8,768 nucleotides of DNA from Xanthobacteraceae bacterium (GTDB lineage Bacteria > Pseudomonadota > Alphaproteobacteria > Rhizobiales > Xanthobacteraceae), in the NCBI GenBank assembly GCA_030037185.1, contig JASHRR010000930.1:1-8768 (forward strand). Reading direction: 5' to 3'. The first letter of the stretch is position 1, and every line of letters starts with the position of its first letter. Positions 7,134-8,768 of the stretch are shown in pieces. The notes beneath the pieces were generated by a model. That model saw only the letters and a program-made list of their open reading frames with translations, did no database searches and was not told the origin of the DNA. The position numbers and the translations under genes are program-made.

Positions 7134-8522
7134 CTAAAGACCGGCGGCGGCCCGCAACGGCAGCCCCCGGCCGAGACGTTCTTTCTTGAGAAGCTCGGCA
7201 AGCAGAAATGCAAGTTCGATCGACTGTTCGGCGTTCAATCGTGGATCGCAGAAGGTGTGGTAGCGATCATTGAGGTCTTCTTCGCTGATGGCGCGGGCGC
7301 CGCCGGTACATTCGGTCACATTTTGGCCGGTCATCTCGAGATGGACGCCGCCCGCGTAGGTGCCTTCCGCCTGATGAATGTCGAAAAACGACTTGACCTC
7401 GGACAGGATGCGATCGAACGGCCGGGTCTTGTAGCCGGAAGCCGACGCAATGGTGTTCCCGTGCATCGGATCGCACGACCATATCACCTCGCGCTTTTCG
7501 CGGGTTACGGCGCGCACCAGCAGCGGCAGCAGGTCGCCGATCTTGTCCGAACCCATCCGACAGATGAGCGTGAGACGACCGGGCGCGTTGTCCGGGTTGA
7601 GGACATCAATCAGACGCAAGAGTTCGTCGGCCTTCATCGACGGACCACATTTGAGACCTAGCGGATTACGAACCCCGCGGCAGAACTCCACATGGGCGTG
7701 ATCCACCTGGCGGGTACGGTCCCCGACCCACAGGAAATGCCCGGAGGTTGAGTACCATTCGCCGCTCGTGGAATCGATGCGGGACATCGCCTGCTCAAAG
7801 CCGAGCAGCAGCGCCTCGTGGCTTGTGTAGACGTCGGTGGTGCGCAGCTCCGGGTGGTCTTCGAGATCGAGGCCGATGGCCTGCATGAAGCCGAGGGCCT
7901 CCGAGATGCGGTCGGCGAGCTCGGTGTAGCGGCGCGACTGCGGGCTGTCCTTGACGAAGCCAAGCATCCATTTGTGCACACTGCCGAGATTCGCATAGCC
8001 GCCCTGGGCAAGCGCACGCAGCAGGTTGAGGGTCGCGGCCGATTGGCGATAGGCCTCGACCTGCCGTCGCGGATCGGGCGTGCGTGCTGCCGCCGTAAAC
8101 TCGATGTCGTTGATGATGTCGCCGCGGTAGCTCGGCAATTCGACGCCGTTGCGTTTCTCGGTGGGCGACGAACGCGGTTTGGCGAACTGCCCGGCGATGC
8201 GGCCGATCTTGACCACCGGCAAGGCGGCCGCGAAGGTCAGCACCACCGCCATCTGCAGGAACACGCGGAAGAAGTCGCGAATGTTGTCGGCGCCATGTTC
8301 CGCAAAGCTCTCGGCGCAGTCGCCGCCATGCAGCAGAAAAGCTTCCCCGGCCGCGACCCGGTCGAGATGCTTGGTCAAGGTCCGCGCCTCACCTGCAAAA
8401 ACCAACGGCGGAAAGGAGGCAAGCTGCTTTTCCACCTCAGCCAACGCAGCTGCGTCCGGGTACTCCGGCAGCTGCAAGGCAGGCTTTCTGCGCCAAGTGT
8501 CAGGCGTCCAGCGTTCCGCCAT
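7134..8522 (-). CDS. aroG: Class II (plant-type) DAHP synthase
   Basis: 3-Deoxy-D-arabino-heptulosonate-7-phosphate synthase condenses phosphoenolpyruvate with erythrose 4-phosphate, the committing step of the shikimate pathway to aromatic amino acids. The 462-residue protein is of the class II type, unrelated in sequence to E. coli AroF/G/H. It has [11 protein letters not shown] with metal ligand Cys69, [56 protein letters not shown] with His354, [18 protein letters not shown] with Glu396 and CDPRLN with Asp426. These four match the metal-binding Cys, His, Glu and Asp known from the Mycobacterium tuberculosis enzyme. The start is well supported: AGGAG (8533-8529) ends 6 nt before the ATG, and [23 protein letters not shown] is the usual N-terminus of this subgroup, without the longer regulatory N-terminal extension of the mycobacterial enzyme. 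The symbol aroG is used loosely; some annotations name this type aroH or aroF. No neighbouring aromatic-pathway gene is in the window. Confidence 0.96.
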   Translation of the reverse strand: MAERWTPDTWRRKPALQLPEYPDAAALAEVEKQLASFPPLVFAGEARTLTKHLDRVAAGEAFLLHGGDCAESFAEHGADNIRDFFRVFLQMAVVLTFAAALPVVKIGRIAGQFAKPRSSPTEKRNGVELPSYRGDIINDIEFTAAARTPDPRRQVEAYRQSAATLNLLRALAQGGYANLGSVHKWMLGFVKDSPQSRRYTELADRISEALGFMQAIGLDLEDHPELRTTDVYTSHEALLLGFEQAMSRIDSTSGEWYSTSGHFLWVGDRTRQVDHAHVEFCRGVRNPLGLKCGPSMKADELLRLIDVLNPDNAPGRLTLICRMGSDKIGDLLPLLVRAVTREKREVIWSCDPMHGNTIASASGYKTRPFDRILSEVKSFFDIHQAEGTYAGGVHLEMTGQNVTECTGGARAISEEDLNDRYHTFCDPRLNAEQSIELAFLLAELLKKERLGRGLPLRAAAGL

Positions 8523-8528
8523 CAGTTA

Positions 8529-8533
8529 CTCCT
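8529..8533 (-). promoter_or_regulatory. Ribosome binding site of aroG
   Basis: Read on the - strand, GAAGGAG lies with AGGAG six bases before the ATG at 8522. This fixes the aroG start. Confidence 0.8.
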
Positions 8534-8591
8534 TCGCGAGGTCCGGCTCGGGGCCCGGCGGCTGCCCCATCGCCAGGCTCGTCAACACAGG

Positions 8592-8597
8592 CTTATA
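8592..8597 (-). promoter_or_regulatory. Possible -10 element of an aroG promoter
   Basis: TATAAG on the - strand lies 70 bp upstream of the aroG ATG, in a locally AT-richer patch. It matches the consensus at five of six positions. No good -35 hexamer stands 16-18 bp upstream, so the call is weak. Confidence 0.25.
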
Positions 8598-8690
8598 CAC
8601 AAAACGAACTCACGATCCACGAAAAGGAGTGCCCGCCGTCGGGAGGCTCGGCTGGAACCGGGGCGGGGCTGCAGCGACACAAGGCACGTC

Positions 8691-8714
8691 AAGGATCGGC
8701 GTCCACCGATCTTA
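8691..8714. repeat. Hairpin upstream of aroG near the right edge
   Basis: GATCGG (8694-8699) and CCGATC (8706-8711) pair perfectly around the loop CGTCCA. The stem extends by a G-T wobble (8693/8712) and an A-T pair (8692/8713). No T-run follows on either strand. It could be an operator, a weak terminator for a leftward gene beyond the window, or chance. Confidence 0.4.
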
Positions 8715-8725
8715 ATGCAATTTGT

Positions 8726-8755
8726 CGGACAAAAACGCAAGACATGAGGTACAAT
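8726..8755 (+). promoter_or_regulatory. Possible rightward sigma-70 promoter at window edge
   Basis: CGGACA (8726-8731) and TACAAT (8750-8755) are separated by 18 bp. They match TTGACA at four and TATAAT at five of six positions, within the most AT-rich stretch of this gap. It would drive a + strand gene starting beyond 8768, divergent from aroG. No gene is visible to confirm it. Confidence 0.3.
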
Positions 8756-8768
8756 TCGTAGTTAAAGC

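Noticed and set aside
7818..8747. 309-codon + strand open frame over the 5' part of aroG
   Set aside because: It is antisense to a well-conserved enzyme, has no recognised domain and is Arg/Gln/Gly-rich.

Overview
This is a GC-rich window with strong G/C preference at third codon positions. Its gene content and protein sequences point to an alphaproteobacterium of the Bradyrhizobium/Rhodopseudomonas/Afipia group (Nitrobacteraceae). That placement is inferred from how familiar the KdpD, class II DAHP synthase and NadE sequences look, and from intergenic hairpin repeats of a kind common in those genomes. No 16S or other marker gene is present.

The left half (1-4679, + strand) is a potassium-homeostasis block. 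It holds the last 107 codons of kdpC, a 237-bp gap with a hairpin repeat remnant, kdpD (osmo/K+ sensor histidine kinase) and kdpE (its response regulator), which overlaps kdpD by 4 bp. A 233-bp gap with a second palindromic repeat follows, then a ptsN-like gene for a PTS IIA(Ntr) phosphocarrier. KdpD/KdpE switch on the KdpFABC K+ pump, whose structural genes must lie to the left. In E. coli unphosphorylated PtsN binds KdpD and stimulates it, so the ptsN copy next to kdpDE probably feeds PTS(Ntr) status into K+ control.

The right half (4766-8522, - strand) holds two unrelated housekeeping genes. nadE is a two-domain, glutamine-dependent NAD synthetase that converges on ptsN. aroG encodes class II 3-deoxy-7-phosphoheptulonate synthase, the first step of the shikimate pathway. 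Between them lie 634 bp with no recognised gene, but with one 56-codon + strand ORF behind a near-perfect Shine-Dalgarno sequence. The last 246 bp are the aroG leader, followed by a hairpin and a possible rightward promoter at the window edge.

I recognised no tRNA, rRNA, CRISPR array, insertion sequence or phage gene. The window is mostly ordinary core genome. The points most worth a second look are the kdp-linked ptsN, which has lost the second conserved histidine of its family, the repeat remnants inside the kdp cluster, and the small ORF at 6939-7109. I found no convincing evidence of an undescribed system.
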